DNA of 64,000 bases, taken from the NCBI RefSeq assembly GCF_947498805.1, contig NZ_CANMLT010000003.1, positions 62,001 to 126,000 of the forward strand, in the 5' to 3' direction. The stretch is from an uncultured Tenacibaculum sp. GTDB lineage: Bacteria; Bacteroidota; Bacteroidia; Flavobacteriales; Flavobacteriaceae. Shown here one piece after another: positions 18,501 to 25,991 of the stretch (the stretch's first letter is position 1; each line of letters starts with the position of its first letter). The notes beneath the pieces are model-generated. The model made no database searches. It was not told where the DNA came from and saw only the letters and a program-made list of their open reading frames with translations. A program made the position numbers and the translations under genes.

Positions 18501-18717
18501 GATCATTTGTGAACATTGCAAAAAAGGCTCCTAACATCTGAAATAATGGTGCTCCTGGTGGATGCCCTACCTCTAACTTCACTGCCGTAGAAATATATTC
18601 TCCACAGTCCCAAGAACTCACCGTTGGTTCTAGTGTTAAAGTATAAGTGATTAATGCAATTGCAAATGAAACCCATCCTAAAATGGTATTCCACTTCTTA
18701 TAGCTAAAATTGTTCAT
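15598..18717 (-). CDS. DUF2723 multi-spanning membrane protein, probable GT-C glycosyltransferase
   Basis: The 1039-residue product has about 12 membrane helices in its first half and a soluble C-terminal half of about 400 residues. The first extracytoplasmic loop carries LEPTVSSWDCGEY (acidic D37 and E40) and HPPGAPLF, the conserved motif of DUF2723, in the position of the catalytic acid loop of GT-C glycosyltransferases. The family includes human TMEM260, reported as a protein O-mannosyltransferase, so a role in protein O-glycosylation is a reasonable inference. It lies in an operon with a polysaccharide deacetylase. TACTTTCG upstream on the minus strand is a near-consensus -7 box. Confidence 0.85.
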   Translation of the reverse strand: MNNFSYKKWNTILGWVSFAIALITYTLTLEPTVSSWDCGEYISTAVKLEVGHPPGAPLFQMLGAFFAMFTNDPSQFAKMVNFMSALASAFTILFMFWSITNLAKKMAVKNGKFSTGEQIAVLGSGLVGALAYTFSDSFWFSAVEGEVYAMSSFLMALLFWLGLKWESEIHTPRGNKWLVLISFVVGLSFGVHILSLLVIPSIVMLYFFKTYKEITLKTTAIATVVSILVLAGVFKFLFPFTLKFFSVAELFFINSIGLPYNSGTIIAGIILIGLFYYGLNYTRKKKYIAANTLVLSVLFIMIGFSSWLMLPIRANADTVINENNPSSARELLAYYNREQYGDANVFYDKYYSFAYDREQDASNPYKDDKPKYEKRNGKYEIVNNYKNVLPNWSSKHKGFIPRMVDPGAQEYYKQIAGIPARSKRRPTFLENMKFMIDYQFGYMYGRYFMWNFVGRQNDIQGHLDYENGNWLSGVNLIDEARLGPQSNLPDEIKNNKGRNKYYFLPLILGVIGLLYHAKKDQRNLYVLGLFFVFTGFAIIFYTNPKPFEPRERDYAVVGSFYVFAMWIGFGVLALYDYLKSYASKKTIAMAVSVVSLLAVPVLMGFQNWDDHNRGDRYTAQLNAQTYLESCDPNAIIFTIGDNDTFPLWYMQQMEGVRTDIKIVNTSLFATDWYIDQMKKKTYEADPIPSRLTHDQYKYGTLDVAYYYPIPQLKDSILPISDFMRWIESDNDATYLSAGEDSKEKFYPTNRIRIPVNKKNAIESGIVALKDADKILDYIDIEVGEVLPKNRILMLDILNNFDWKRPIYFTGGSNSDDEYIWMKDYLQLDGMAYKLVPIKTSNKGKSMFDMGRIDPEKMYANVKKWDWKTINNGKIYLDEQTKRNAISLRNNLMRLSEEFLKKGDSVQAKDVLDLSLYKMPIKDFDHYSISLGYPELYYRIGDIDKAHETAETLIDIFQQRLMYHSTFPNDQKYIVNENTATTLYMYENIIQQIVKYEDNEDYGRKIVGEYLAIKKAFPHLISEEELEMLNDPQLLDSVKP

Positions 18718-18853
18718 AGTCTTTGATCTAAAATAATTTACGAAAGTATTAAATACACTCGATTTTTAATTGATAACAAAAATATAATTTTGAATCTCTT
18801 AAACTGGGTTGAAACCGTATAAAGTTGTGTTAAATGAAAAAAAATAAAAAAAG

Positions 18854-18884
18854 TTTGTTGAAACAAAAAATAGCTCTATATTTG
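18854..18884 (+). promoter_or_regulatory. Promoter of the first tRNA-Gln gene
   Basis: TTTG (18854-18857), 19 bp, then TATATTTG (18877-18884) fit the Bacteroidota housekeeping promoter exactly, 17 bp before the mature tRNA. Confidence 0.8.
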
Positions 18885-18901
18885 CACCCGCAATAAGCAA
18901 T

Positions 18902-18972
18902 TGGCCTATGGTGTAATGGTAACACACCGGTTTTTGGTACCGATATTCAAGGTTCGAGTCCTTGTAGGCCAA
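18902..18972 (+). tRNA. tRNA-Gln (UUG)
   Basis: The 71-nt gene has acceptor stem TGGCCTA/TAGGCCA plus discriminator A, D stem GTGT/ACAC, and anticodon loop TTTTGGT with anticodon TTG. Its T stem is CAAGG/CCTTG around TTCGAGT. CCA is not encoded. Position 27-43 of the anticodon stem reads C against A, an imperfect pair shared with the second copy. It has its own promoter and terminator. Confidence 0.95.
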
Positions 18973-18974
18973 CT

Positions 18975-19004
18975 AATCCTTACGAGTTTCGTAGGGATTT
19001 TTTC
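18975..19004 (+). terminator. Terminator after the first tRNA-Gln
   Basis: ATCC-TACGA and TCGTA-GGAT arms with a GTT loop are followed by six T's. Confidence 0.8.
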
Positions 19005-19047
19005 ATAAAAACTGTTTATTGTTTTTTTAAATATAAAACTTTGTTTT

Positions 19048-19055
19048 TATATTTG
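19048..19055 (+). promoter_or_regulatory. -7 element of the second tRNA-Gln promoter
   Basis: TATATTTG stands 13 bp before the mature tRNA, nearly the same distance as for the first copy. I see no -33 TTTG at the usual spacing. Confidence 0.6.
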
Positions 19056-19067
19056 CATTATAAACAT

Positions 19068-19138
19068 TGGCCTATGGTGTAATGGTAACACACCGGTTTT
19101 TGGTACCGATATTCTAGGTTCGAGTCCTAGTAGGCCAA
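19068..19138 (+). tRNA. tRNA-Gln (UUG), second copy
   Basis: It has the same length and anticodon as the first copy and differs only in the T stem, which is CTAGG/CCTAG in place of CAAGG/CCTTG. The two changes compensate, so the stem stays paired. It comes from a local duplication and has its own -7 element and terminator. Confidence 0.95.
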
Positions 19139-19141
19139 CTT

Positions 19142-19175
19142 AAAAGTCTTAACAATATTTGTTGAGACTTTTTTT
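19142..19175 (+). terminator. Terminator after the second tRNA-Gln
   Basis: AAGTCT-AACAA and TTGTT-AGACTT arms are followed by a T-run. The run ends 3 bp before the -35-like box of the next gene. Confidence 0.85.
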
Positions 19176-19178
19176 GTT

Positions 19179-19204
19179 TGTAACAAAATCTATAGCGAGT
19201 CGTC
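19179..19204 (+). promoter_or_regulatory. ECF-sigma-type promoter of the DUF4252 gene
   Basis: TGTAAC (19179-19184), exactly 16 bp, then CGTC (19201-19204). This is the classic layout for extracytoplasmic-function sigma factors and has no TAnnTTTG. The ATG lies 21 bp further on. The same arrangement, with the same spacing, precedes the 71-residue membrane protein gene at 51502. Confidence 0.65.
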
Positions 19205-19225
19205 TTCCTTTCAAAACCAAATATT

Positions 19226-19690
19226 ATGAAACGATTTATAACAGCTATTTTTTGCTTATTCCTTTTAAACGTTAGCGCACAAGAAACCAAATTCAAAAGC
19301 TTTTACAAAGCCAACAAAGACAAAACTACTTTCTCAATAAATTTATCTAGCTCTTTTGCTGGTAAATTCTTTGATGATGAAGACGATGCAGAGATTAAAA
19401 ATTTAATTAAAAAGTCAAGTGATTTTAAATTAATGATCTTTGATAATGAAGATGATGATATTGCGAGAGATTTCAAAAAATTCTCAAGAAAAAACAACCT
19501 TAAAACTTTAGTTAGAGCCAAAGAAAAAGGAAGTAAAGCCGAAATCTTATTTATTGAAAAAGATGACTTTGTTAGAGAAATTATAGTCAGAGCAAGTGGT
19601 GATGGAGACAAATTTGTTTTATTAGGTATTAAAACAAAACTAACCAAAGATGAGCTTGCAGATATTATTTCATCTAAAACTAGTGATTAA
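19226..19690 (+). CDS. DUF4252 family exported protein
   Basis: The 154-residue product has a signal peptide (about 1-18, ending NVSA). The mature part alternates acidic and basic stretches (FFDDEDDAEIKNLIKKSSDFKLMIFDNEDDD), a pattern of the DUF4252 family. Members are often found beside ECF sigma factors, and their function is not established. No sigma factor gene lies next to it here, but the gene has an ECF-type promoter, so it is probably a target in such a regulon. A terminator follows, making it a single-gene unit. Confidence 0.8.
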   Translation: MKRFITAIFCLFLLNVSAQETKFKSFYKANKDKTTFSINLSSSFAGKFFDDEDDAEIKNLIKKSSDFKLMIFDNEDDDIARDFKKFSRKNNLKTLVRAKEKGSKAEILFIEKDDFVREIIVRASGDGDKFVLLGIKTKLTKDELADIISSKTSD

Positions 19691-19708
19691 ATCTTTAGTT
19701 AAAAGTAT

Positions 19709-19743
19709 AAAAAAAAGCAGAAGTTGAACTTCTGCTTTTTTTT
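19709..19743. terminator. Bidirectional terminator between DUF4252 and ArsC-family genes
   Basis: AGCAGAAGTT and AACTTCTGCT arms flanked by A-run and T-run serve both convergent genes. Confidence 0.85.
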
Positions 19744-20089
19744 ATTGTATCCTTTCCTTTAGACTCTCTACTACCTTTTTACTATTTCCTATAAATATTT
19801 CATCTTCTACAATAAAAACAGGTCTTTTTAAGAAGGTATATTCATCGAGTATATATTGTTTAAAATCTGCTTCTGTCAAATTCTGATTTTTTAAATCCAT
19901 TTCTCGATAAAGTTTCGCTCTTTTATTGAACAAACTTTCATAACTATCGGTCATCTCTCTCATCTCTTCTAATTGAGCAACCGTTATTGGATTCATCTTT
20001 ATTTCTTGTTTTTCAAAACCTTCTACATTCACTTCTTTTAAGATTCTTCTGCAGGTATCACAGGTTTGTAAAAAATAAACTTTCTTCAT
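19742..20089 (-). CDS. ArsC/Spx-family thioredoxin-like protein
   Basis: The 115-residue product has the family pattern: N-terminal strand then QTCDTCRR (C10, C13) and the C-terminal LKRPVFIVEDEIFIGN, where the KRP arginine and cis-proline match arsenate reductase relatives. Most short members of this group (YffB type) are not proven arsenate reductases and may use glutathione or thiols in other ways. It converges on the DUF4252 gene and starts about 40 bp from the divergent DinB gene. Confidence 0.82.
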   Translation of the reverse strand: MKKVYFLQTCDTCRRILKEVNVEGFEKQEIKMNPITVAQLEEMREMTDSYESLFNKRAKLYREMDLKNQNLTEADFKQYILDEYTFLKRPVFIVEDEIFIGNSKKVVESLKERIQ

Positions 20090-20099
20090 GTTAAATAAG

Positions 20100-20107
20100 T
20101 ATATTTG
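20100..20107 (+). promoter_or_regulatory. -7 element before the DinB-family gene
   Basis: TATATTTG matches TAnnTTTG and lies 22 bp before the ATG. The -33 box is unclear. Confidence 0.5.
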
Positions 20108-20129
20108 ATATCGCTAAAATAGTCAGAAA

Positions 20130-20585
20130 ATGAATACAGAATTTGAGGTTTTAAAAAAATCTAGAGAAATTGTTCTTAAAAAAATAGAAGGTTTAACCTT
20201 AGAACAACTTCATATAACTCCAGAAGGTTTTAAAAATAACATTGCTTGGAATGTAGCTCACTTAGTTGTTACACAACAATTACTACATTATAAATTATCA
20301 GGAAATCAATGTTTAGTTCCTGAAGATTTAATTGAAAAATACAGAAAAGGAACTGCTCCTTCTGAAGATTTTACAGAAGAGGAATGGGAAGAAGTTAAAG
20401 AGTTATTAATGGGATTACCTGATACTTTAAAAGAAGATTTTGAAGCAGGAATTTTTAATGAGTACACACCATATATGACAAGTATGGGGTTCGAATTAAC
20501 TTCTATTGAAAGAGCCATTGCTTTTAACAATTTACATGAAGGAATTCACCTTGGAATTGTTATGGCTTTAGTAAAGTTAGTATAA
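20130..20585 (+). CDS. DinB-family protein
   Basis: The 151-residue four-helix-bundle protein has the metal-binding histidines of the DinB/YfiT superfamily: H44 in NVAHLV and the HxxxH pair in NLHEGIHLG (about 137-141). Members bind a divalent metal and several are thiol transferases using bacillithiol or mycothiol. No reaction can be fixed here. The sulfur-amino-acid enzyme gene starts 19 bp later, so the two are probably one operon, which fits a thiol-related job. Confidence 0.85.
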   Translation: MNTEFEVLKKSREIVLKKIEGLTLEQLHITPEGFKNNIAWNVAHLVVTQQLLHYKLSGNQCLVPEDLIEKYRKGTAPSEDFTEEEWEEVKELLMGLPDTLKEDFEAGIFNEYTPYMTSMGFELTSIERAIAFNNLHEGIHLGIVMALVKLV

Positions 20586-20604
20586 GATCATTATAAAACG
20601 GCAG

Positions 20605-21753
20605 ATGAAATTCAACACCAAAACCATTCACGGAGGACAAAAACACGAGGAGGCTACGGGCTCTGTAATGCCTCCTATTTTCCAAACATCTACCTATGCA
20701 CAAGCTAGTCCTGGAGCTCATAAAGGATATGCTTACTCTAGAGGAAGTAACCCAACAAGAACTGCTTTAGAAAATGCTTTGGCATCTATAGAAAATGGAA
20801 CACATGGTTTTGCATTTGCTTCTGGTTTGGCAGCTATTGATGCCATACTACGATTGTTACAACCAGGAGATGAAGTAATTACCGGAGATGATATTTACGG
20901 AGGCACCTACCGTATGTTTACGCAATTGTTTCAAAAATATGGTTTACAATTCACCTATGTTGATACTGATGTTGTTGCTAATATTACAGATGCCATTTCA
21001 GAAAACACTAAGTTAATTTGGTTGGAAACACCAACGAATCCATTAATGAAAATTGCTGATATCGAAGAAATTTCTTCGTCTGTTAAAGCAATAAATCCTG
21101 ACATATTGGTTGCTGTTGACAATACGTTTGCCACTCCATATTTACAGCGCCCTTTAGACTTAGGTGCTGACATTATTATGCATTCGGCTACTAAATATTT
21201 AGGAGGTCATTCTGATTTAATAATGGGTGCTTTAATCGTAAAAGATGCTCAGCTTGCTAAAGAATTGCATTTTATTCAATTTGCAGTAGGTGCTATTGCC
21301 GGACCAATGGATTCTTTTTTAGCATTAAGAGGAATTAAAACCTTGCATGTTCGTATGCAACGTCATTGTGAAAACGGAAAAGCAGTCGCTAATTTCTTGG
21401 TCGATCATCCAAAAGTAGCCCATGTTTATTTTCCGGGATTTGAAAGTCATCCAAACCATGAAGTTGCTAAAAAGCAAATGGATGATTTTGGTGGTATGGT
21501 TTCTTTTAAGTTAAAAGATGAAAGTAAAATCGCTGCATTTAAGTTTCTAGAAAACACAAAAGTTTTCACCTTAGCCGAATCATTAGGAGGTGTAGAGAGC
21601 TTAACCAATCATCCCGTTTCTATGTCACATGCCTCTATTCCAGAAGAAGAACGTTTAAAAATTGGTATTACAGATTCATTAATTCGTTTAAGTATCGGAA
21701 TTGAAGACATAGATGATTTAATCAAAGATTTAGAACAAGCATTAAACCTATAA
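20605..21753 (+). CDS. Trans-sulfuration PLP enzyme (cystathionine gamma-synthase/lyase family)
   Basis: The 382-residue Cys/Met metabolism enzyme has KGYAYSRGSNPTR near 39-51, the PLP lysine in HSATKYLGGHSD (about K198) and a C-terminal LAESLGGVESLTNHPVSMSH region. The family makes or cleaves cystathionine. Synthase and lyase activities cannot be told apart from these motifs alone. It is probably co-transcribed with the DinB-family gene and ends at a clear terminator. Confidence 0.92.
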   Translation: MKFNTKTIHGGQKHEEATGSVMPPIFQTSTYAQASPGAHKGYAYSRGSNPTRTALENALASIENGTHGFAFASGLAAIDAILRLLQPGDEVITGDDIYGGTYRMFTQLFQKYGLQFTYVDTDVVANITDAISENTKLIWLETPTNPLMKIADIEEISSSVKAINPDILVAVDNTFATPYLQRPLDLGADIIMHSATKYLGGHSDLIMGALIVKDAQLAKELHFIQFAVGAIAGPMDSFLALRGIKTLHVRMQRHCENGKAVANFLVDHPKVAHVYFPGFESHPNHEVAKKQMDDFGGMVSFKLKDESKIAAFKFLENTKVFTLAESLGGVESLTNHPVSMSHASIPEEERLKIGITDSLIRLSIGIEDIDDLIKDLEQALNL

Positions 21754-21759
21754 AACAAG

Positions 21760-21788
21760 AGCTCCTTTTTTAGTAAGGAGCTTTTTTT
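21760..21788 (+). terminator. Terminator of the trans-sulfuration gene
   Basis: AGCTCC and GGAGCT arms around an 11 bp loop are followed by a T-run. Confidence 0.8.
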
Positions 21789-21796
21789 AACTACTA

Positions 21797-21820
21797 AAAA
21801 TATACCAATTGGTATATTTT
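21797..21820. promoter_or_regulatory. Probable TetR operator (24-bp perfect palindrome)
   Basis: The core TATACCAATTGGTATA (21801-21816) extends to a perfect 24 bp palindrome. It lies directly before the secreted CSC protein gene and its near-consensus -7 sequence TATATTTA (21824-21831). A close copy precedes the thioesterase gene at 23004-23021. The two copies flank the tetR gene at 22393, its likely binder. Confidence 0.75.
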
Positions 21821-21853
21821 CATTATATTTACAAAAGATTGAACAATTGTAGC

Positions 21854-22366
21854 ATGAAAAAACTATTGTTACTTATCCTGATGACTCTATTTGGTCTCAA
21901 CAACTTATATGCATGTTCTTGTAAAAAAGAGAAAAGCACAAAAGAGTCCTATGAATCGAAATTACTCGAATCTATTGTTCATGGAAAAGTTTTATCCAAA
22001 ACTTCCGTTTCTCTAACTGAAATAGTAGACAAAGAAACTCTTGACTCTATAAAAATTAAACATAACAAAAAGGAAAACTTTTATACTCAGAAAGACTTTC
22101 TTAAAATCGAACTAAAGGTTATTGAAAAGTTTAAAGGAAAAACCAAATCAGATATCATTACAATCTATACACATTCCCAGAGTTCAGCATGTGGATATCC
22201 TTGGTTTAAAAAAGGAAGAGAGTATTTAGTTTATGCTACTTCTAAAATTGCCAGTTCATATTCCTTAAACAACAAAAACGAAAAAATATACTGGACATAT
22301 CATTGCTTACGCACAAAAGAATATAATTCATTTGAAGCACAACAATTAACTAAACTAACAAACTGA
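21854..22366 (+). CDS. Secreted protein with TIMP/NTR-like cysteine pattern
   Basis: The 170-residue product has a signal peptide (about 1-20, ending LYA) whose predicted cut leaves CSC at the very N-terminus, as in tissue inhibitors of metalloproteinases. Later SSACGYPWFKKGREYLVYA and a C-terminal HCLRTKEY complete the pattern of bacterial TIMP/netrin-like domains. The function in bacteria is unknown. The ATG at 21854 was preferred over an earlier start at 21809, because the earlier one lies within the palindromic operator and would put a long leader before the signal peptide. It is the first gene of a probable operon with tetR, which starts 26 bp later. Confidence 0.72.
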   Translation: MKKLLLLILMTLFGLNNLYACSCKKEKSTKESYESKLLESIVHGKVLSKTSVSLTEIVDKETLDSIKIKHNKKENFYTQKDFLKIELKVIEKFKGKTKSDIITIYTHSQSSACGYPWFKKGREYLVYATSKIASSYSLNNKNEKIYWTYHCLRTKEYNSFEAQQLTKLTN

Positions 22367-22392
22367 TAAACTCAATTACTTTACAACTTAAA

Positions 22393-22986
22393 ATGTCTAA
22401 ATCAGAAAAAACAAAGGCACATATTATTGAAACCGTTGCTCCTATTTTTAATAAAAATGGGTACTCTGCTATGAGCTTATCTAAGATTACTCAGGCAACT
22501 GGTTTGACTAAAGGTGCTATCTACGGACATTTTGAAAACAAAGAAGAATTGGCTATTGAAGCCTTTCGTTTTTCTGTTAGGAAAGTTTTAAAGGATTTAA
22601 ACCAACATATAAATCAAGGAGCAACTCCTTTAGCTATGCTCTACAACGTAGCAACCTTTTATAAGTCTTATTATAAGTACAGTCAGCAATTTGGAGGATG
22701 TCCTATTTTAAATATTGGTGTAGATTCAAACAATCAAAATACTGCTATAGCCAATTTAGTTCGTTCTTATAATTCAAGAATATTAGAGCAGTTTACCTTT
22801 TTAATAGAAATGGGAAAAAAATCAAAAGAAATAAGAACAACCACAGATAGCGAGCAGTACGCCAAACGTTTCTTTTATATGATAGAGGGTGCTGTTTATA
22901 TGTCTTATATAATGAAAGACGATAGCTATCTTATCGATCTAGCACAAACCATGAAACACATTATAAAACAAGAATTAGAACAATAA
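22393..22986 (+). CDS. TetR/AcrR-family transcriptional repressor
   Basis: The 197-residue product has an N-terminal helix-turn-helix of TetR type (about 9-55; MSLSKITQATGLTKGAIYGHFENKEELA). A ligand-binding helical domain follows with no family-specific motif that I recognise. It is probably co-transcribed with the secreted protein gene. Palindromes with ATATACC arms lie before both flanking genes (21797-21820 and 23004-23021), so it likely represses itself and the thioesterase gene. The ligand is unknown. An acyl-CoA or fatty acid is suggested by the thioesterase, by inference. Confidence 0.92.
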   Translation: MSKSEKTKAHIIETVAPIFNKNGYSAMSLSKITQATGLTKGAIYGHFENKEELAIEAFRFSVRKVLKDLNQHINQGATPLAMLYNVATFYKSYYKYSQQFGGCPILNIGVDSNNQNTAIANLVRSYNSRILEQFTFLIEMGKKSKEIRTTTDSEQYAKRFFYMIEGAVYMSYIMKDDSYLIDLAQTMKHIIKQELEQ

Positions 22987-23003
22987 TATTTTTTTAATAC
23001 AAA

Positions 23004-23021
23004 ATATACCGATTGGTATAT
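23004..23021. promoter_or_regulatory. Second probable TetR operator
   Basis: ATATACC-GATT-GGTATAT has the same 7-bp arms and spacing as the palindrome at 21797-21820 and lies 16 bp before the thioesterase ATG. Confidence 0.75.
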
Positions 23022-23037
23022 AAATAAATTTTATACT

Positions 23038-23520
23038 ATGGAACTACCAAAAATCTTAGAAAGTAAAACAAAAATCAGATTTCAAGACTGTGATCCTTTT
23101 AACCATTTAAATAATGGGTCTTATTTTAATTATTTAATCAATGCAAGAGAAGACCAGCTTATTGCAAACTACGATTTAGATATTTACGCACATGGAAAAA
23201 ACAATGGAAAAAGCTGGGTTGTAGGTTCTCATCAAATTGCTTATTTAAAACCAGCAACATTAATGGAAACCGTTACTATCGATTCTCAATTAATCAAATA
23301 TGGAAGTAAAAATCTATTGGTTGAAATTCGAATGTGGAATGAAGCCAAAACAGAATTAAAAGCTGTTTTATGGAGTTCTTTTGTGTATTTCAACTTACGC
23401 CAACTAACTTCTGAAAAACATTCTGACGAATTATTAGAATTGTTTGACAGTGTAATACTGCCTGTAGATGAAGATAGTTTCGAACAAAGAGTTCAGGGAT
23501 TACGATTACAAAAAGTTTAA
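23038..23520 (+). CDS. Hotdog-fold acyl-CoA thioesterase (4-HBT-like)
   Basis: The 160-residue single hotdog domain carries the YbgC/4-hydroxybenzoyl-CoA thioesterase motif FQDCDPFNHLNNGSYFNYL (about 15-33), including the catalytic-type aspartate. It probably hydrolyses an acyl-CoA or acyl-ACP; chain length is not evident. The operator just upstream ties its expression to the neighbouring TetR protein. Confidence 0.87.
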   Translation: MELPKILESKTKIRFQDCDPFNHLNNGSYFNYLINAREDQLIANYDLDIYAHGKNNGKSWVVGSHQIAYLKPATLMETVTIDSQLIKYGSKNLLVEIRMWNEAKTELKAVLWSSFVYFNLRQLTSEKHSDELLELFDSVILPVDEDSFEQRVQGLRLQKV

Positions 23521-23526
23521 AAACAT

Positions 23527-23550
23527 AAAAACCCGCAAAATGCGGGTTTT
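23527..23550. terminator. Terminator between thioesterase and sod (bidirectional)
   Basis: AAAACCCGCA and TGCGGGTTTT arms form a perfect 10 bp stem, with T-rich sequence on either strand. Confidence 0.8.
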
Positions 23551-23571
23551 GTATTTTTATGTAAATGCTAA

Positions 23572-24180
23572 TTACTTAGCCTCTGCATATCTTCTTTCAA
23601 CTTCGTTCCAGTTAATTACTTTGAAGAATGCTTCAATATAATCAGGACGACGGTTTTGGTAGTTTAAGTAATATGCATGCTCCCATACATCTAATCCTAA
23701 AATTGGAGTACCTCCACAAGTAACACCTGGCATTAATGGGTTATCTTGGTTTGGAGTAGAACATACTTCAACTTTTCCTCCTTTGTGAACACATAACCAT
23801 GCCCATCCAGATCCAAACTGAGTAGCAGCTGCTTTAGAGAATGCATCAATAAATGCTTCTTTAGATCCAAATTCAGCTTCAATAGCATCTTTTAACTCTC
23901 CAGACAAGTATCCTCTATCTTCTGGGTTCATTACTGTCCAAAATAAAGAGTGGTTATAAAACCCACCTCCATTGTTACGAACAGCTCCGTTGCTCATATC
24001 TAAGTTTGTTAAAATATCTTCGATAGACTTTCCTTCTAAATCAGTTCCAGCGATAGCTGCATTTAATTTAGTTGTATATCCATTATGGTGTTTGCTATGG
24101 TGAATCTCCATAGTTCTTGCGTCTATATTTGGTTCTAATGCGTCGTAAGCGTATCCTAATTCTGGTAACTCAAAAGCCAT
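23572..24180 (-). CDS. Superoxide dismutase, Fe/Mn family
   Basis: The 202-residue product has metal ligands H27 in [11 protein letters not shown], the histidine in FYNHSLFW, and the Asp and His of [20 protein letters not shown] contains the glutamine at the position typical of Mn enzymes, while [11 protein letters not shown] also fits, so a manganese or cambialistic enzyme is likelier than a strict iron one. There is no signal peptide, so it is cytoplasmic. It stands alone between two terminators. Confidence 0.95.
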   Translation of the reverse strand: MAFELPELGYAYDALEPNIDARTMEIHHSKHHNGYTTKLNAAIAGTDLEGKSIEDILTNLDMSNGAVRNNGGGFYNHSLFWTVMNPEDRGYLSGELKDAIEAEFGSKEAFIDAFSKAAATQFGSGWAWLCVHKGGKVEVCSTPNQDNPLMPGVTCGGTPILGLDVWEHAYYLNYQNRRPDYIEAFFKVINWNEVERRYAEAK

Positions 24181-24236
24181 AATTATTTGATTTTTATTTT
24201 ATTAATTTTTCGTTTTTACAAGTGTAAATTTACTCC

Positions 24237-24270
24237 AAAAAAATAAGGCAAACAACTGTTTACCTTATTC
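24237..24270 (-). terminator. Terminator of fbp
   Basis: On the minus strand AATAAGGTAAACA and TGTTTGCCTTATT form a 13 bp stem with one G-T pair, followed by a T-run. Confidence 0.8.
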
Positions 24271-24303
24271 ATATTTTATTTCGTTATAGAGAATAACTAT
24301 TCT

Positions 24304-25338
24304 TTAATATTTTGGCTTTTGATCTGCAGAAAACTCATTCATAAAGGCTTCTGCTTTTTCCACCAATTGTATACTTCCACAATAAAAAGGTACACGTTGG
24401 TGTAACTCTGTTGGTTTAATATCCATGATTCTTGTAAAACCGTCTGATGCCTTTCCTCCTGCTTGCTCACAAATAAAAGCCATTGGATTACATTCATATA
24501 ATAAACGTAATTTTCCATTTGGAGTAATCTCAGTTGCTGGATAAATATACACCCCACCTTTAATCATGTTTCTATGGAAATCAGAAACTAATGAACCAAT
24601 ATAACGCGCTGTATAAGGTCTGTTATCTGCTTTATTTAACTCTTTACAGTGAATTAAAAATCGTTTCATTCCTTCTTGAAAATGTGTAAAGTACCCTTCA
24701 CTTACAGAGTATATCTTACCAATTTCTGGATACTGCATATTTGGATGAGATAAATAGAACGTTCCAATTGCTGGATTTAAGGTAAATCCATTTACTCCAT
24801 TTCCTGTTGTAAACACTAACATTGTTGAAGTACCATAGGCTACATACCCTGCAGCAACTTGCTCACTTCCTTTTTGTAAAAAGTCTTCCTTAGTAACTGG
24901 AGTTCCTACAGGAGATACTCTTCTATAAATAGAGAAAATTGTTCCAACAGATACGTTTACATCTATATTAGAAGAACCATCTAAAGGGTCCATCAATAAA
25001 ACGTACTTATTATCGTTGGTTTTATTTTTTCCTTCAACCACTACAAAATCATCCTCTTCCTCACTTGCTATTCCACAAACAATTTCACGGTTAATTAAGG
25101 TTTGCTTAAACAAATCATTTGCTAAAACATCTAATTTCTGTTGTGCCTCACCTTGAACATTTATATCACCTGCCGCTCCAGTAATATCAACTAAACCTGC
25201 TTTTCTAATTTCGTGGTTTACTACTTTAGCTGCTAAACGAATGGAATTAATTAAACGAGATAGTTCTCCTGAAGAATATTTAAAGTCTTTTTGATTACCA
25301 ATAATAAACTCTCCAAGGGTAGTATGTTTGTTGTTCAT
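24304..25338 (-). CDS. fbp: Fructose-1,6-bisphosphatase class 1
   Basis: The 344-residue gluconeogenic enzyme has the metal-binding [18 protein letters not shown] segment and the acidic EEEDD before it. The substrate-binding region is near [14 protein letters not shown] and [18 protein letters not shown]. The ATG at 25338 was chosen over a TTG 33 bp earlier, because the upstream stretch CATCTTTGTAC looks like a promoter rather than coding sequence and the family normally starts close to LGEF. It forms a single-gene unit. Confidence 0.95.
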   Translation of the reverse strand: MNNKHTTLGEFIIGNQKDFKYSSGELSRLINSIRLAAKVVNHEIRKAGLVDITGAAGDINVQGEAQQKLDVLANDLFKQTLINREIVCGIASEEEDDFVVVEGKNKTNDNKYVLLMDPLDGSSNIDVNVSVGTIFSIYRRVSPVGTPVTKEDFLQKGSEQVAAGYVAYGTSTMLVFTTGNGVNGFTLNPAIGTFYLSHPNMQYPEIGKIYSVSEGYFTHFQEGMKRFLIHCKELNKADNRPYTARYIGSLVSDFHRNMIKGGVYIYPATEITPNGKLRLLYECNPMAFICEQAGGKASDGFTRIMDIKPTELHQRVPFYCGSIQLVEKAEAFMNEFSADQKPKY

Positions 25339-25505
25339 GTCAAATTTTTGTGTTGTGTACAAAGATGCCAACTTTTTTGCGGAACTACAACGATTTCGAT
25401 TGTTTAAAACTTAAAATTTTCAACAAAAAAAATTGATATGTTTTAATTTTTCATTTGTTTTATTGAGGCATTTTATAAAGTATCTTTACACAAAATTTAG
25501 AAATT

Positions 25506-25991
25506 ATGAGTTTTATCATTCGAAAAGGTGAGCCAAAAGATGCTAAAGCCATTCATAGTTTAATTGTGGAACTAGCTGTTTTTGAAAAAGAGCCAGACGC
25601 CGTTAAAGTTACTGTTGATGATTTGGTGCAAGATGGTTTTTCTGAAAACCCAAAGTTTAAAACTTTTGTTGCCGAAGAAACCAATGGAACTATTGTTGGA
25701 ATGGCTTTATTTTATGAAAGATATTCTACATGGAAAGGTAAAACTATTCATTTAGAAGACTTAATGGTTACAAAATCTAAAAGAGGTATCGGAGCTGGAA
25801 AAGCTTTGTATGCTTCCGTTTTACAACACGCTTACGATAATAACTTTAAAAGAGTGGCTTGGGAAGTGTTAGATTGGAATGTAAACGCAGTTAATTTTTA
25901 TAGAAGCACTGGCGCAACTGTTTATGATGAATGGAGAGTTTGCCATATGAATGAAGAAAACTTATCAAGATTTTGCAATGAGAATATTTAA
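25506..25991 (+). CDS. GNAT acetyltransferase, SSAT-like
   Basis: The 161-residue acetyltransferase has the acetyl-CoA loop KRGIGAGKALY (about 93-103) and a WEVLDWNVNAVNFYRSTGA C-terminal helix. Its N-terminal half, with AVFEKEPDAV and YSTWKGKTIHLEDLMV, resembles the spermidine/spermine and thialysine acetyltransferase group, so polyamine or diamine acetylation is a fair guess. The aspartate kinase gene overlaps its last 14 bp, which suggests translational coupling. Confidence 0.87.
   Translation: MSFIIRKGEPKDAKAIHSLIVELAVFEKEPDAVKVTVDDLVQDGFSENPKFKTFVAEETNGTIVGMALFYERYSTWKGKTIHLEDLMVTKSKRGIGAGKALYASVLQHAYDNNFKRVAWEVLDWNVNAVNFYRSTGATVYDEWRVCHMNEENLSRFCNENI

Noticed and set aside
19114..19296. 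Minus-strand frame across tRNA-Gln and the DUF4252 start
   Set aside because: It runs antisense through a tRNA, a terminator and a promoter, so it is not a gene.
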